A stretch of DNA of 64,000 nucleotides from CAVQMB01 sp963713445 (GTDB lineage: Bacteria; Pseudomonadota; Gammaproteobacteria; Competibacterales; Competibacteraceae): NCBI GenBank assembly GCA_963713445.1, contig CAVQMB010000029.1:1-64000 (forward strand), written 5' to 3'. Within the stretch, counting starts at the first letter, position 1. The number at the start of each line of letters is the position of its first letter. The notes below the pieces were generated by a model, which did no database searches, had not been told where the DNA came from, and saw only the letters and a list, made by a program, of their open reading frames with translations. Positions 54,286 through 64,000 of this stretch are shown piece after piece. Position numbers and translations under genes: made by a program.

Positions 54286-54714
54286 TCAGAGTTCCAGTGG
54301 TTGCGGTTGCTGGGCGGTGTGGCGGTGTTCCGAGCCGCCATAAACTTTCAGCTTACGGAACATCTCCCGACCCAGTGGATTCTTCGGCAGCATGCCTTTG
54401 ACGGCTGTCTGTAGCACGCGTTCCGGTGCTTTAGCCAGCAGTTTATCTAGGGTGATGGACTTCATGTTGCCAATGTAGCCGCTGTGCTGATAGTAGACCT
54501 TGTCAGTCATCTTGCGGCCGGTCACGCGGATTTTTTCGGCATTAACCACGACGATATAATCACCGGTATCGACATGCGGTGTATATTCCGCCTTGTGCTT
54601 GCCGCGCAGGCGCCGCGCGATCTCGGTCGCGAGTCGCCCCAGTGTCTTGTCCGTGGCATCCACAAGATACCAGTCGCGCTTCACTTCAGCGGGTTTGGCG
54701 CTGAACGTTTTCAT
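54286..54714 (-). CDS. rplM: 50S ribosomal protein L13
   Basis: 142 residues, the E. coli length. MKTFSAKPAEVKRDWYLVDA, GRLATEIARRLRGKHK and GMLPKNPLGR are conserved. An early assembly protein of the large subunit. Start ATG 54714; the open frame upstream has no family support. Confidence 0.96.
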   Translation of the reverse strand: MKTFSAKPAEVKRDWYLVDATDKTLGRLATEIARRLRGKHKAEYTPHVDTGDYIVVVNAEKIRVTGRKMTDKVYYQHSGYIGNMKSITLDKLLAKAPERVLQTAVKGMLPKNPLGREMFRKLKVYGGSEHRHTAQQPQPLEL

Positions 54715-54754
54715 CGAGCTCTGCTCCGAAAACTGCCTGTTGCAAAGGGATGCA

Positions 54755-54783
54755 ATGGTACCGGAGGCCGTTGGGTTTGACAA
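54755..54783 (-). promoter_or_regulatory. candidate promoter of rplM-rpsI
   Basis: Minus-strand TTGTCA (54778-54783) and TACCAT (54755-54760) with a 17-base spacer, about 30 bases before the rplM leader ends. Confidence 0.45.
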
Positions 54784-54856
54784 GACTGGTCCTCCTGGTA
54801 GCAGAATAGCCCCACTTAACCAACCACATGGCGTGCCATGCCGAGGAGAGTACAAC

Positions 54857-55501
54857 GTGGTGGAACGGCGCTACACACTGGCCGATCATGTCCTTATGCA
54901 GTTCGATCAGGCGCTACGCACGCTTACGGGCCACCCGGCCACCAGTGGCCGCGGTGATCCTGCTGCAGACGCTCAGACAGACGGCTTGAATGATTCTGAG
55001 CGTGCCCGCGCAATCCGCTTGATGCGCGTTAACCACACCGGTGAAGTGTGTGCCCAGGCCTTATACCAAGGCCAGGCGGTCGCCGCGCGCACGCCGACAG
55101 TACGTAAGGTCATGGAGTCGGCGGCGGTCGAGGAGGGCGACCACCTGGTCTGGTGTGATCACCGCATCCGTGAGCTGGGCGGACGCCCGAGCGTGCTTAA
55201 TCCGCTGTTTTATGGTGGATCACTGCTCTTGGGTGCGCTGGCTGCCCGGGCCGGAGATCGCTGGAGTCTGGGTTTTCTGGCCGAGACCGAGCATCAGGTT
55301 GAACAGCACCTGGACCGCTACCGCCGACGGTTGCCACCGCACGATAACAAGAGCCGGGCCGTTTTGGCCACCATGCACGACGATGAACGCCATCATGCCA
55401 ATACCGCCGAGGAAGCCGGCGGCCGGCCGCTGCCGTGGCCGCTCCGGTTGAGCATGAAACTTGGCTCAAAACTGATGACACGCTCGACCTATTGGGTCTA
55501 G
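54857..55501 (+). CDS. coq7: 2-polyprenyl-3-methyl-6-methoxy-1,4-benzoquinol hydroxylase Coq7
   Basis: 214 residues, di-iron carboxylate enzyme. Metal ligands in the helices MRVNHTGEVCAQALY, VEEGDHLVWC, AETEHQVEQHLD and MHDDERHHANTAEEAG. It does the C6 hydroxylation of ubiquinone that UbiF does in E. coli. GTG 54857 follows GAGGAGAG; GTG 54860 is equally possible. Confidence 0.93.
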   Translation: MVERRYTLADHVLMQFDQALRTLTGHPATSGRGDPAADAQTDGLNDSERARAIRLMRVNHTGEVCAQALYQGQAVAARTPTVRKVMESAAVEEGDHLVWCDHRIRELGGRPSVLNPLFYGGSLLLGALAARAGDRWSLGFLAETEHQVEQHLDRYRRRLPPHDNKSRAVLATMHDDERHHANTAEEAGGRPLPWPLRLSMKLGSKLMTRSTYWV

Positions 55502-55932
55502 CGTTGCCGCTGGTGGCTGGTCTGCCGTAGTTCGAAGCTGTGGCTGATGGCCACGCTCTTGGCCAGCATGATCGAGGCGGAGCAGTATTTCTCGGCGGAC
55601 AGATCAACAGCACGGGCGACCTGGCGCTCGTTGAGCTCATCACCCGTGACCACAAAGTGCAGACGGAGAGCTGTGAACACCTTGGGTGCCTGCGTTGCCC
55701 GGTCGGCGTCGATATGGACGACACAGTCGCTGACTGCTTGGCGGGCACGCCGGAGAATGTGCACCACATCCACCGCGCTGCAGCTACCCAGGCCCATCAA
55801 CAGCAGTTCCATAGGTCTTGGACCCAGATTGCGTCCGCCCAACTCGGGTGGGCCGTCGACGACCAGGGCGTGCCCGCTGCCCGATTCGGCCAGGTAAGCC
55901 ATATCCTCAATCCATTTGACCCGGGCCTTCAT
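55498..55932 (-). CDS. OsmC-family protein (YhfA-like)
   Basis: 144 residues with both redox cysteines: LMGLGSCSAVDVVHIL and SAEKYCSASIML. Family members reduce organic or lipid hydroperoxides. Closest in layout to the YhfA branch. It ends four bases inside coq7 and starts four bases after trpC stops. Confidence 0.88.
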   Translation of the reverse strand: MKARVKWIEDMAYLAESGSGHALVVDGPPELGGRNLGPRPMELLLMGLGSCSAVDVVHILRRARQAVSDCVVHIDADRATQAPKVFTALRLHFVVTGDELNERQVARAVDLSAEKYCSASIMLAKSVAISHSFELRQTSHQRQR

Positions 55933-55936
55933 TGCT

Positions 55937-56737
55937 TTACTCCGAAAACAGTTCAGCCAGTTTGGCACCCGGGTCGGGTGCCCGCATGAACGTTTCTCCG
56001 ACCAGGAATCCGTTGACGTCGTGGTTACGCATCACGGCGACGTCGGCCGGCGTATGAATGCCGCTTTCGGTGATCACGGTGCAGCCCGTGGGCACCATCG
56101 GTAGCAGCTCGAGCGTGGTTTCAAGTCGGGTCTCGAAGCTGCGCAGGTCGCGGTTGTTGATGCCTAGCAGGCGCGGCCTCAGTGCGTGTATCCGCTCCAG
56201 CTCGGCGCCGTCATGAATCTCCATCAGCACGTCGAGACCCAGTTCTGCCGCCAGACCTTGGAGTTCGGCCAGCCGGCTGTCTTCCAGCGCGGCCGCGATC
56301 AGTAGAATACAGTCGGCGCCAATCGCTCGCGCTTCCAGCACCTGGTAGTGATCGATGGTGAAATCTTTGCGCAGCACCGGCAGCGGGCAAGCACTACGCG
56401 CTTCGGCCACGTGTTCGTCGGCGCCTTGAAAGAAATCCCGGTCGGTCAGCACAGACAGGCAGGTCGCACCGTGCGCGGCGTAGCTGCGGGCGATGCCGGC
56501 CGGTTTGAAGGGCTCGCGCAGCAAACCCTTGCTGGGCGAAGCACGCTTGATTTCCGCAATCACCGCCGCGTGCCCGGTGGCGACCGCCGTTTCCATCTGG
56601 GCCGCGAAACCGCGCGCCGGCGGCAGATTATCGCCCCGGGCACGTCGGTCCGAGACACTCACACGGGTTTGCCGTTCGGCGATTTCGGCGCGCTTGCGGG
56701 CCAGAATGCGGCGCAGGATGTCCGGTGTATCATTCAT
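55937..56737 (-). CDS. trpC: indole-3-glycerol phosphate synthase
   Basis: 266 residues, monofunctional TIM barrel: IAEIKRASPSKG (catalytic Lys), PVLRKDFTIDHYQV, INNRDLRSFETRLE. It is not fused to TrpF, unlike in E. coli. Overlaps trpD by four bases. Confidence 0.96.
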   Translation of the reverse strand: MNDTPDILRRILARKRAEIAERQTRVSVSDRRARGDNLPPARGFAAQMETAVATGHAAVIAEIKRASPSKGLLREPFKPAGIARSYAAHGATCLSVLTDRDFFQGADEHVAEARSACPLPVLRKDFTIDHYQVLEARAIGADCILLIAAALEDSRLAELQGLAAELGLDVLMEIHDGAELERIHALRPRLLGINNRDLRSFETRLETTLELLPMVPTGCTVITESGIHTPADVAVMRNHDVNGFLVGETFMRAPDPGAKLAELFSE

Positions 56738-57759
56738 ACCGGTTCGAAGCTGTTGCTGAAACGGACCAGCCGGTCCAGGACCTGCTCGGCGGCTCCTTGT
56801 GCCAGTAACCGTAACGCCAGTTCCACGCCTGCTTGGTGACTGCCGGCGAGCCCCGCCACATAGAGCGCAGCGCCGGCGTTCAGAGCTACCACGTCGCGGG
56901 CTGGTCCCGGCTGATTGGCGAGCACTGAGCGGATCAGCGCCAGGCTGGCGGCAACGCTGTCGACTTGGACTTGCTCAAGCCGGCAGCGCTCGAATCCGAA
57001 ATCCTCCGGTGCGATGGCGTAGCTGTGCACCACGCCGTCCGCCAACTCCGCAATCATGGTGGGCGCCGATGCACTGATTTCGTCAAGGCCTTCTTCCGAG
57101 TGCACCACCATGGCGTGGTGGCTGCCCAGCTTGCTCAGTACCTGGGCCAGCGGCTCGACCAGCTCAGCGGAGAATACCCCGACCACCTGGTTGGGCGCGC
57201 CAGCCGGGTTCGTCAGCGGCCCCAGTACGTTGAAAATAGTACGCACCGCCATTTCGCGACGCGGGCCGATGGCATGGCGCATGGCACTGTGATGGCGCGG
57301 GGCGAACATGAAGCCGACCCCGACTTCCCGGACGCAGGCCTCGACTTGCTCAGGTGTCAGGTCCAGTCTGACGCCGGCGGCTTCCAGCAGGTCGGCTGAA
57401 CCGGATTTGCTGCTGGCGGCCCGGTTGCCGTGCTTGGCAACCTGTGCGCCGGCGGCCGCGGCTACCAGCGTACTGGCGGTGGAAATGTTGAATGTGCCGA
57501 CCCCGTCACCGCCGGTGCCGACAATATCGACGATGTGCTCGCCGGTTACGTGTACCGGTGTGGCCAGCTCCCGCATGACCCCCGCGGCAGCCGCGATCTC
57601 CTCCACGGTCTCGCCCTTCATTCGCAGTCCGATCAGGAAGCCGCCGATCTGGGCCGGCGTTGCGGCCCCAGTCATTATCAGGCGCATCACATCACGCATC
57701 TCATCGGCGCTGAGATCGCGGCTTTCAGTGACGGCCCGAATCGCCTTTGGCATGTCCAT
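56734..57759 (-). CDS. trpD: anthranilate phosphoribosyltransferase
   Basis: 341 residues. PRPP site GTGGDGVGTFNISTASTLVAA and KHGNRAASSKSGSADLLEAAG; FMFAPRHHSAMRH. Separate from TrpG, as usual outside enterics. Eleven bases after trpG. Confidence 0.96.
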   Translation of the reverse strand: MDMPKAIRAVTESRDLSADEMRDVMRLIMTGAATPAQIGGFLIGLRMKGETVEEIAAAAGVMRELATPVHVTGEHIVDIVGTGGDGVGTFNISTASTLVAAAAGAQVAKHGNRAASSKSGSADLLEAAGVRLDLTPEQVEACVREVGVGFMFAPRHHSAMRHAIGPRREMAVRTIFNVLGPLTNPAGAPNQVVGVFSAELVEPLAQVLSKLGSHHAMVVHSEEGLDEISASAPTMIAELADGVVHSYAIAPEDFGFERCRLEQVQVDSVAASLALIRSVLANQPGPARDVVALNAGAALYVAGLAGSHQAGVELALRLLAQGAAEQVLDRLVRFSNSFEPV

Positions 57760-57770
57760 CGAAATTCTCC

Positions 57771-58349
57771 CTACAGCCGCAGGAAATTCGCCAGCAGCGC
57801 GTGACCCTGCGGCGTCATGATCGATTCAGGGTGGAACTGCACGCCTTCGATAGCGAACACGCGATGGCGAAAGCCCATGATTTCGTCGACCGTACCGGCG
57901 GTTGTCTCGGTCCATGCGGTGATTTCGAGGCAGTCCGGCAGATCATCGCGCGTCACGATCAGCGAATGATAGCGTGTCGCCTGCAGCGGATCAGGCAGGC
58001 CATGGAACACGCCCTGGTCGCTGTGATGCACTAGCGAGGTTTTGCCGTGCATCACTTCGCGCGCATGCACTACTCGGCCGCCGAAGGCCTGACCGATGGC
58101 CTGGTGGCCGAGGCAGACGCCCAGGATCGGTAGCTGGCCCGCGAAACGCCGGACGACCTGCAGCGAAATGCCGGCCTCGTTGGGCGTGCAAGGACCCGGG
58201 GAGATTACAATCCGCTCAGGTTTCAGCTGCTCAATCCCGGCGATATCGATCTGGTCATTTCGATAGACCTGCACGTCCGCGCCCAGCTCGCCCAGATATT
58301 GCACCAGGTTGTAGGTGAAGGAGTCGTAATTGTCGATCATCAGCAGCAT
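57771..58349 (-). CDS. trpG: anthranilate synthase component II (glutamine amidotransferase)
   Basis: 192 residues, class I amidotransferase: ISPGPCTPNEAG, nucleophile Cys in PILGVCLGHQAIGQAFGG, and the His-Glu pair in VQFHPES. Start ATG 58349 gives MLLMIDNYDSFTYN. Fourteen bases after trpE. May also serve folate synthesis, as TrpG/PabA often do. Confidence 0.95.
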   Translation of the reverse strand: MLLMIDNYDSFTYNLVQYLGELGADVQVYRNDQIDIAGIEQLKPERIVISPGPCTPNEAGISLQVVRRFAGQLPILGVCLGHQAIGQAFGGRVVHAREVMHGKTSLVHHSDQGVFHGLPDPLQATRYHSLIVTRDDLPDCLEITAWTETTAGTVDEIMGFRHRVFAIEGVQFHPESIMTPQGHALLANFLRL

Positions 58350-58363
58350 GGGTACGTCCTCCC

Positions 58364-59851
<1,488 letters not shown>

Positions 59852-59948
59852 TTGTCATGACACCTGTGCAGAAGCTGAACCGGATACGGTCAAGGGGATC
59901 AGCTTGAGCGGCGCCATCGGAAGGACACGGACGACAGGCGTTGCAGCA

Positions 59949-60623
59949 TCAGGCAGGTACTCCGGCAAACTGCGCCGGTAACTGTGAGAAGGCATCGATT
60001 ACCGTGTCGGCGCCCTCATCGTGAATGTCGTGGCCATGATTGTAGCCATAGCTCACGGCAATAACAGGACAACCGGCGGCTCGCGCAGCGCGCACATCGG
60101 TGATCGAATCGCCGACCATAACACATTGTTCGATTCTCACCCCGAGCCGAGCGGCGGCCAGCCACAACGGTTCGGGTGCTGGCTTCTTGGGTGCATCGTC
60201 AGCGCCGATGGTGACCGGCAGATATTCAGCCAGCGCCAGCTGTTCCAGCAAAGGTCGGACAAACGCACTCGGTTTGTTGGTGACACAGGCGATACGGATG
60301 CCGTGGGTGCTGAGTGTGGCGAGGGTCTCTCGGACACCGGGGTAGACCACGCTGCGGACACACAGATAGCGTTCGTAGTAGTGCAGGAAACGACGCTTGA
60401 TGGCTATTAGTTCGGCTTCTGCCAGGCGTCCCTCCAGGGATCCCGTGAGTGCCCGTTCCAGCAGCCGCTCGGCACCGTTACCGACCCACTCCCGAATGAC
60501 CTGCTCGCTGCGCGGAGGCTGACCCAGTTCGCCCAGCACACCGTTAATGGCCAGCGTCAGGTCGGGTACGCTGTCGACCAGGGTGCCATCGAGGTCGCAC
60601 AACAGGGCGCGCGGTTCAGCCAT
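59949..60623 (-). CDS. gph: phosphoglycolate phosphatase
   Basis: 224 residues, HAD fold: nucleophile DLDGTLVDS (9-17), motif II VTNKPS, motif III KKPAPEP, and VGDSITDV. It turns 2-phosphoglycolate from DNA repair or Rubisco into glycolate, the substrate of GlcDEF. Overlaps rpe by eight bases. Start ATG 60623. Confidence 0.94.
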   Translation of the reverse strand: MAEPRALLCDLDGTLVDSVPDLTLAINGVLGELGQPPRSEQVIREWVGNGAERLLERALTGSLEGRLAEAELIAIKRRFLHYYERYLCVRSVVYPGVRETLATLSTHGIRIACVTNKPSAFVRPLLEQLALAEYLPVTIGADDAPKKPAPEPLWLAAARLGVRIEQCVMVGDSITDVRAARAAGCPVIAVSYGYNHGHDIHDEGADTVIDAFSQLPAQFAGVPA

Positions 60624-61293
60624 CCGAGATGCCCTGTGCGATGGCCCGGCGCATGGCACTGATAACGCTGTGATAATCGTTGGCGCTGAAGATCGCCGAG
60701 CCAGTGACGAAAGTGTCGGCACCGGCTGCCGCTGCGGCACCGATGTTATCGGCCTTGATACCTCCGTCGACCTCCAGCCGGATCGGCCGGCCGCTGGTGG
60801 TGATACACTCCCTGGCCGCGCGCAGCTTGTGCAGCGCCGCAGGAATAAAGCGCTGGCCGCCAAAACCTGGATTGACCGACATGATCAGGATCATGTCAAC
60901 CTTGTCCATGACGTATTCCAGATGATTTAGCGGTGTGGCCGGATTGAACACCAGACCGGCCTTGCAGCCGTGGTCGCTGATGATCTGCAGGCTGCGGTCG
61001 ATGTGCTCGGAGGCTTCCGGATGGAAAGTGATGTAGTCTGCACCGGCCGCGGCGAAATCCGGAATGATGCGATCGACCGGCTTCACCATGAGGTGAACAT
61101 CAATCGGTGCCGTGATGCCGTAGTTGCGCAGCGCCCGGCAGATGTGCGGGCCGAAGGTGAGGTTCGGGACGTAATGGTTGTCCATAACGTCGAAATGCAC
61201 CAAATCACCCCCGGCCTTAAGTGCCGCAGTTACCTCTTCGCCGAGTCGGGCAAAATCGGCGGACAGGATTGACGGGGCAATCCGGTAATCCAT
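60616..61293 (-). CDS. rpe: ribulose-phosphate 3-epimerase
   Basis: 225 residues, TIM barrel: APSILSADFARLGEE, HFDVMDNHYVPNLTFG (metal and catalytic Asp), MSVNPGFGGQ and VDGGI. First gene of rpe-gph-trpEGDC, a widespread gammaproteobacterial order. Confidence 0.96.
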   Translation of the reverse strand: MDYRIAPSILSADFARLGEEVTAALKAGGDLVHFDVMDNHYVPNLTFGPHICRALRNYGITAPIDVHLMVKPVDRIIPDFAAAGADYITFHPEASEHIDRSLQIISDHGCKAGLVFNPATPLNHLEYVMDKVDMILIMSVNPGFGGQRFIPAALHKLRAARECITTSGRPIRLEVDGGIKADNIGAAAAAGADTFVTGSAIFSANDYHSVISAMRRAIAQGISDG

Positions 61294-61359
61294 CGTCAGC
61301 AGTCTAATAAAGTCGCGTTGGAGTTTGAACTGTACCGGATCGTACCGGGCTTGGATAGG

Positions 61360-61644
61360 TCACGTTCCGCTTTTCGGGTTGTTCTTGCTACCGGGCTCGG
61401 TCCTGGCTTCGTTACCGTTCTGCTGAAACGCATTCCAGAACGCCTTCTGCAACCTGTCCATTGATTGCATCTGGGCCGGGAACAACGGTTTCATCAGGCT
61501 CATCGGGTCGAAGCCGCTGGTGCCTTGCTGCATATTATTGCGGATGGCCTCGAGCATTTCGTCCTGCAGTGGCTTGACGTCGGGTAGACCGAGGAACTCA
61601 CGCGCTTCCTGGGCGGTGGCATCGATACTGACGTTGATCTTCAT
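61360..61644 (-). CDS. DUF6489 family protein
   Basis: 94 residues, cytoplasmic, opening MKINVSIDATAQEAREFLGL followed by PDVKPLQDEML, the family pattern. Function unknown. The C-terminal 25 residues are polar and probably disordered. Start ATG 61644 follows AGGAG; it lies 13 bases after mnmG. Confidence 0.85.
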   Translation of the reverse strand: MKINVSIDATAQEAREFLGLPDVKPLQDEMLEAIRNNMQQGTSGFDPMSLMKPLFPAQMQSMDRLQKAFWNAFQQNGNEARTEPGSKNNPKSGT

Positions 61645-61657
61645 GATTGACTCCTGC

Positions 61658-63544
61658 TCAGGCACTGCGGCGCAAGCTGCCGCGCTTAAGGTGAACCAGC
61701 AACAGCGAGATCGCCGCCGGTGTGACGCCGGGTATGCGGCCGGCCTGGCCCAGCGTGTGCGGCCGCTGGCGGTTGAGCTTCTCCTGGACCTCGGCCGACA
61801 GTCCTCGGACGTCACGGTAGTCGAGGTCGCTCGGTAGGACCTTGTCCTCGTTGCGGCGGGCGCGGGCGATGTCCTGCTGACTGCGCTCTATGTAGCCGGC
61901 GTATTTGATCTGGATCTCGACCTGTTCAGCGACCTTGGGATCGTCTGCAGCCGGTTCCAGACCGGGTAGGCGGAGTAGCCGCCGGTAGTTCATTTCCGGC
62001 CGGCGCAGCAACTCACTGGCACGGAACTCGCGGCTCAGCGGGGCTCCGAACACGGCCCGCGTCTGTTCGTCGGTCAGTTCACCAGGCCGTACCCAGTGCT
62101 GTTCGAGGCGCTCCTTCTCGCGTTCGATCGCCTCCCGTTTCCGGCAGAAGGCGGTCCAGCGCTGATCGTCTACCAGGCCGAGTTCGCGGCCGGTCGGAGT
62201 GAGGCGCAGGTCAGCGTTATCTTCCCGCAGCAGCAACCGGTGTTCGGCTCGGCTGGTGAACATCCGGTACGGTTCGGCGGTGCCCTGCGTGATCAGATCG
62301 TCGATCAGCACGCCCAGGTAGGCCTCATCGCGGCGCGGACACCAGGGTTGCTCGCCCGCGACCCGGCGGGCGGCATTGATTCCCGCCAGCAGCCCCTGCG
62401 CCGCGGCTTCCTCGTAGCCGGTGGTGCCGTTAATCTGACCGGCGAAAAACAGCCCTTCCAGAAACCTGTTCTCAAGTGAGTAATGCAGGTCGCGCGGGTC
62501 GAAGAAGTCGTACTCGATGGCGTAGCCGGGCCGCGTGATATGGGCACTCTCGAGACCATCGATGGTCCGCACCAACGCCAGTTGCACGTCGAACGGCAGG
62601 CTGGTGGAAATGCCATTCGGATAGACCTCAGAGGTTTCCAGACCTTCCGGTTCGATGAAAACCTGATGACGGGTCTTGTCAGCAAACCGGACGACTTTGT
62701 CTTCCACCGATGGGCAGTAGCGCGGCCCCACACCCTCGATCAGACCGCTGAACATTGGCGAGCGGTGCAGCGCCGCGCGGATGATGGCGTGGGTCCGCTC
62801 ATTGGTGTGGGTTATCCAGCACGACACCTGCCGCGGATGCTGTTCCACGGTGCCCAGATAGGAGAACACCGGGCAAGGCTGGTCGCCGGGCTGTTCGGCG
62901 AGCCGGCTGAAATCGATACTCTTGCCGTCGATCCGGGGCGGCGTGCCCGTCTTCAACCGGCCAACCCGAAGCGGCAGCTCGCGCAACCTCGCCGCCAGGG
63001 CGTTGGCCGGCGGGTCGCCGGCCCGGCCGCCCTCGAAATGGGTTTCGCCCAAGTGGATACGCCCGCCCAGGAAGGTACCCGTGGTAAGCACGACGGCCGC
63101 AGCGCTGAATTCGATACCGGCCTGGGTTTTTACCCCGGTGACGCGGCCGCCTGTTACCACCAGATCGGTGACCGCCTGCTGAAACACCAGCAAACCCGGC
63201 TGACGCTCTACCCGACGGCGGATAGCGGCCTTGTACAACACGCGGTCGGCTTGGGCTCGGGTGGCGCGTACCGCCGGCCCCTTGCGGGCGTTGAGGGTGC
63301 GGAACTGAATACCGGCGCAGTCGGTCGCGCCCGCCATGGCGCCACTGAGTGCATCGATCTCGCGTACCAGATGGCCTTTGCCAATGCCGCCGATGGCCGG
63401 ATTGCAGCTCATCTGGCCGACGGTCTCGATATTATGGGTCAGCAGCAGGGTGCGACAACCCATACGGGCTGCTGCCAGACAGGCTTCGGTGCCGGCGTGG
63501 CCACCCCCGATCACAATGACATCGAACCGTTCCGGGTAATGCAT
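61658..63544 (-). CDS. mnmG: tRNA uridine-5-carboxymethylaminomethyl(34) synthesis enzyme MnmG (GidA)
   Basis: 628 residues. FAD-binding DVIVIGGGHAGTEACLAAA near the start, CNPAIGGIGKGHLVREIDAL, and the second signature FFAGQINGTTGYEEAAAQGLLAG. With MnmE it modifies the wobble U of several tRNAs. Start ATG 63544 gives MHYPERFDVIV; ATG 63556 is possible and neither has a clear Shine-Dalgarno. In relatives it is followed by rsmG; here a DUF6489 gene follows and rsmG is about 50 kb away. Confidence 0.96.
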   Translation of the reverse strand: MHYPERFDVIVIGGGHAGTEACLAAARMGCRTLLLTHNIETVGQMSCNPAIGGIGKGHLVREIDALSGAMAGATDCAGIQFRTLNARKGPAVRATRAQADRVLYKAAIRRRVERQPGLLVFQQAVTDLVVTGGRVTGVKTQAGIEFSAAAVVLTTGTFLGGRIHLGETHFEGGRAGDPPANALAARLRELPLRVGRLKTGTPPRIDGKSIDFSRLAEQPGDQPCPVFSYLGTVEQHPRQVSCWITHTNERTHAIIRAALHRSPMFSGLIEGVGPRYCPSVEDKVVRFADKTRHQVFIEPEGLETSEVYPNGISTSLPFDVQLALVRTIDGLESAHITRPGYAIEYDFFDPRDLHYSLENRFLEGLFFAGQINGTTGYEEAAAQGLLAGINAARRVAGEQPWCPRRDEAYLGVLIDDLITQGTAEPYRMFTSRAEHRLLLREDNADLRLTPTGRELGLVDDQRWTAFCRKREAIEREKERLEQHWVRPGELTDEQTRAVFGAPLSREFRASELLRRPEMNYRRLLRLPGLEPAADDPKVAEQVEIQIKYAGYIERSQQDIARARRNEDKVLPSDLDYRDVRGLSAEVQEKLNRQRPHTLGQAGRIPGVTPAAISLLLVHLKRGSLRRSA

Positions 63545-63650
63545 GGTCGTTAGCATAACAATCAAACAGAATTCATAATATTAGCGAGTTCTCTGAGTGG
63601 CCGGCAAATCGGTTGCGCAGTGACGGGATTCGGTGACTATGGAGGTGGCG

Positions 63651-63884
63651 ATGGCCATTCAAGTGAAGTATTTCGCCAGCCTGCGGGACCGGCTGGGACG
63701 GGCCGAGGATCAGCTGAGCCCGGACGAGGCGGCCACCGTGGCTGAAGTCTGGCGCCGGCTGTGGCCGGACATGGCGTTGCCGGACAATACCCTGACCGCG
63801 GTCAATCACGATTACGCGGAACTCGATCACCCGGTCGGAGAGGGTGACGAGGTCGCGTTCTTCCCGCCGGTCACGGGCGGTTGA
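63651..63884 (+). CDS. moaD: molybdopterin synthase small subunit MoaD
   Basis: 77 residues, ubiquitin fold, ending VAFFPPVTGG with the Gly-Gly needed for thiocarboxylation. Start ATG 63651 follows GGAGG; an in-frame ATG lies six codons upstream. Donates sulfur in molybdenum cofactor synthesis. moaC is not adjacent. Confidence 0.93.
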   Translation: MAIQVKYFASLRDRLGRAEDQLSPDEAATVAEVWRRLWPDMALPDNTLTAVNHDYAELDHPVGEGDEVAFFPPVTGG

Positions 63885-63892
63885 GAGGCGTT

Positions 63893-64000
63893 ATGCGAGT
63901 CGAGATCCGCGCCCAACCGTTCGAGCCGTTGGGCGAACTTGCCCGCTATCAGGACAGCCAGCCGGCGTTGCGGGGTGAATACGGCGCCACGGCCAGTTTC
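63893..64000 (+). CDS. moaE: molybdopterin synthase large subunit MoaE (partial, runs off the window)
   Basis: First 36 codons only: MRVEIRAQPFEPLGELARYQ then GEYGATASF, the normal MoaE start. Eight bases after moaD, its partner in converting precursor Z to molybdopterin. Confidence 0.88.
   Translation, partial: MRVEIRAQPFEPLGELARYQDSQPALRGEYGATASF

Overview
The window is a gene-dense stretch of a gammaproteobacterial chromosome. The evidence is the rsmG-parAB-atpIBEFHAGDC-glmU order, a 6S RNA between zapA and fau, ygfB next to ubiH/ubiI, the rpe-gph-trpEGDC order, ntrBC upstream of glnA, and a 335-aa outer-membrane porin ending in Phe. Several genes overlap by 4 to 14 bases and convergent genes nearly touch. 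I cannot place it below class level. The gene set points to an aerobic, ubiquinone-using heterotroph with a TRAP transporter, glycolate and lactate oxidation, and NtrBC-controlled glutamine synthesis.

Layout. 0-2.8 kb: ruins of a spermidine/putrescine-type ABC transporter (ATPase and two permeases) and of an FAD amine/amino-acid oxidoreductase, broken by many frameshifts and a stop. 2.9-5.1 kb: MFS exporter and oxyR on the minus strand. 5.3-11.9 kb: a carbon-node cluster made of an isocitrate dehydrogenase fused to a CBS pair, lutABC lactate oxidation, the PEP synthase regulator ppsR, and malate dehydrogenase. 11.9-25 kb: rsmG, parAB, the full ATP synthase operon, glmU and uvrD. 25-27.2 kb: purK, purE and xpt. 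27.2-34.5 kb: a probable dihydroxypropanesulfonate (DHPS) uptake and oxidation locus (dehydrogenases hpsN and hpsP, a deleted hpsO, a TRAP transporter, a small membrane protein) with a LacI-family regulator and three copies of one operator. 34.5-39.2 kb: trmL, ntrC, ntrB and glnA with NtrC and sigma-54 sites. 39.2-44.5 kb: glcDEF, gloA and an IclR regulator. 44.6-52.4 kb: nfi, ubiI, ubiH, ygfB, zapB-like, zapA, 6S RNA, fau, an EVE protein, ilvA and rpiA. 52.5-64 kb: porin, rpsI, rplM, coq7, an OsmC protein, trpCDGE, gph, rpe, a DUF6489 protein, mnmG, moaD and the start of moaE.

How the genes fit together. Gph makes glycolate that GlcDEF oxidises. LutABC makes pyruvate that PEP synthase, under PpsR, can lift to PEP. 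Mdh and Icd are TCA steps. NtrBC, the NtrC sites and glnA form one nitrogen circuit. The hps cluster looks like a self-contained, LacI-controlled catabolic module; genes for sulfolactate cleavage are not in the window.

Oddities. Besides the ruined transporter and hpsO, three otherwise intact genes (icd near its 5' end, parB in its linker, ubiH in its N-terminal third) each carry one apparent +1 frameshift. That is either real erosion or insertion errors in the sequence. The usual mnmG-rsmG neighbourhood is split by about 50 kb.
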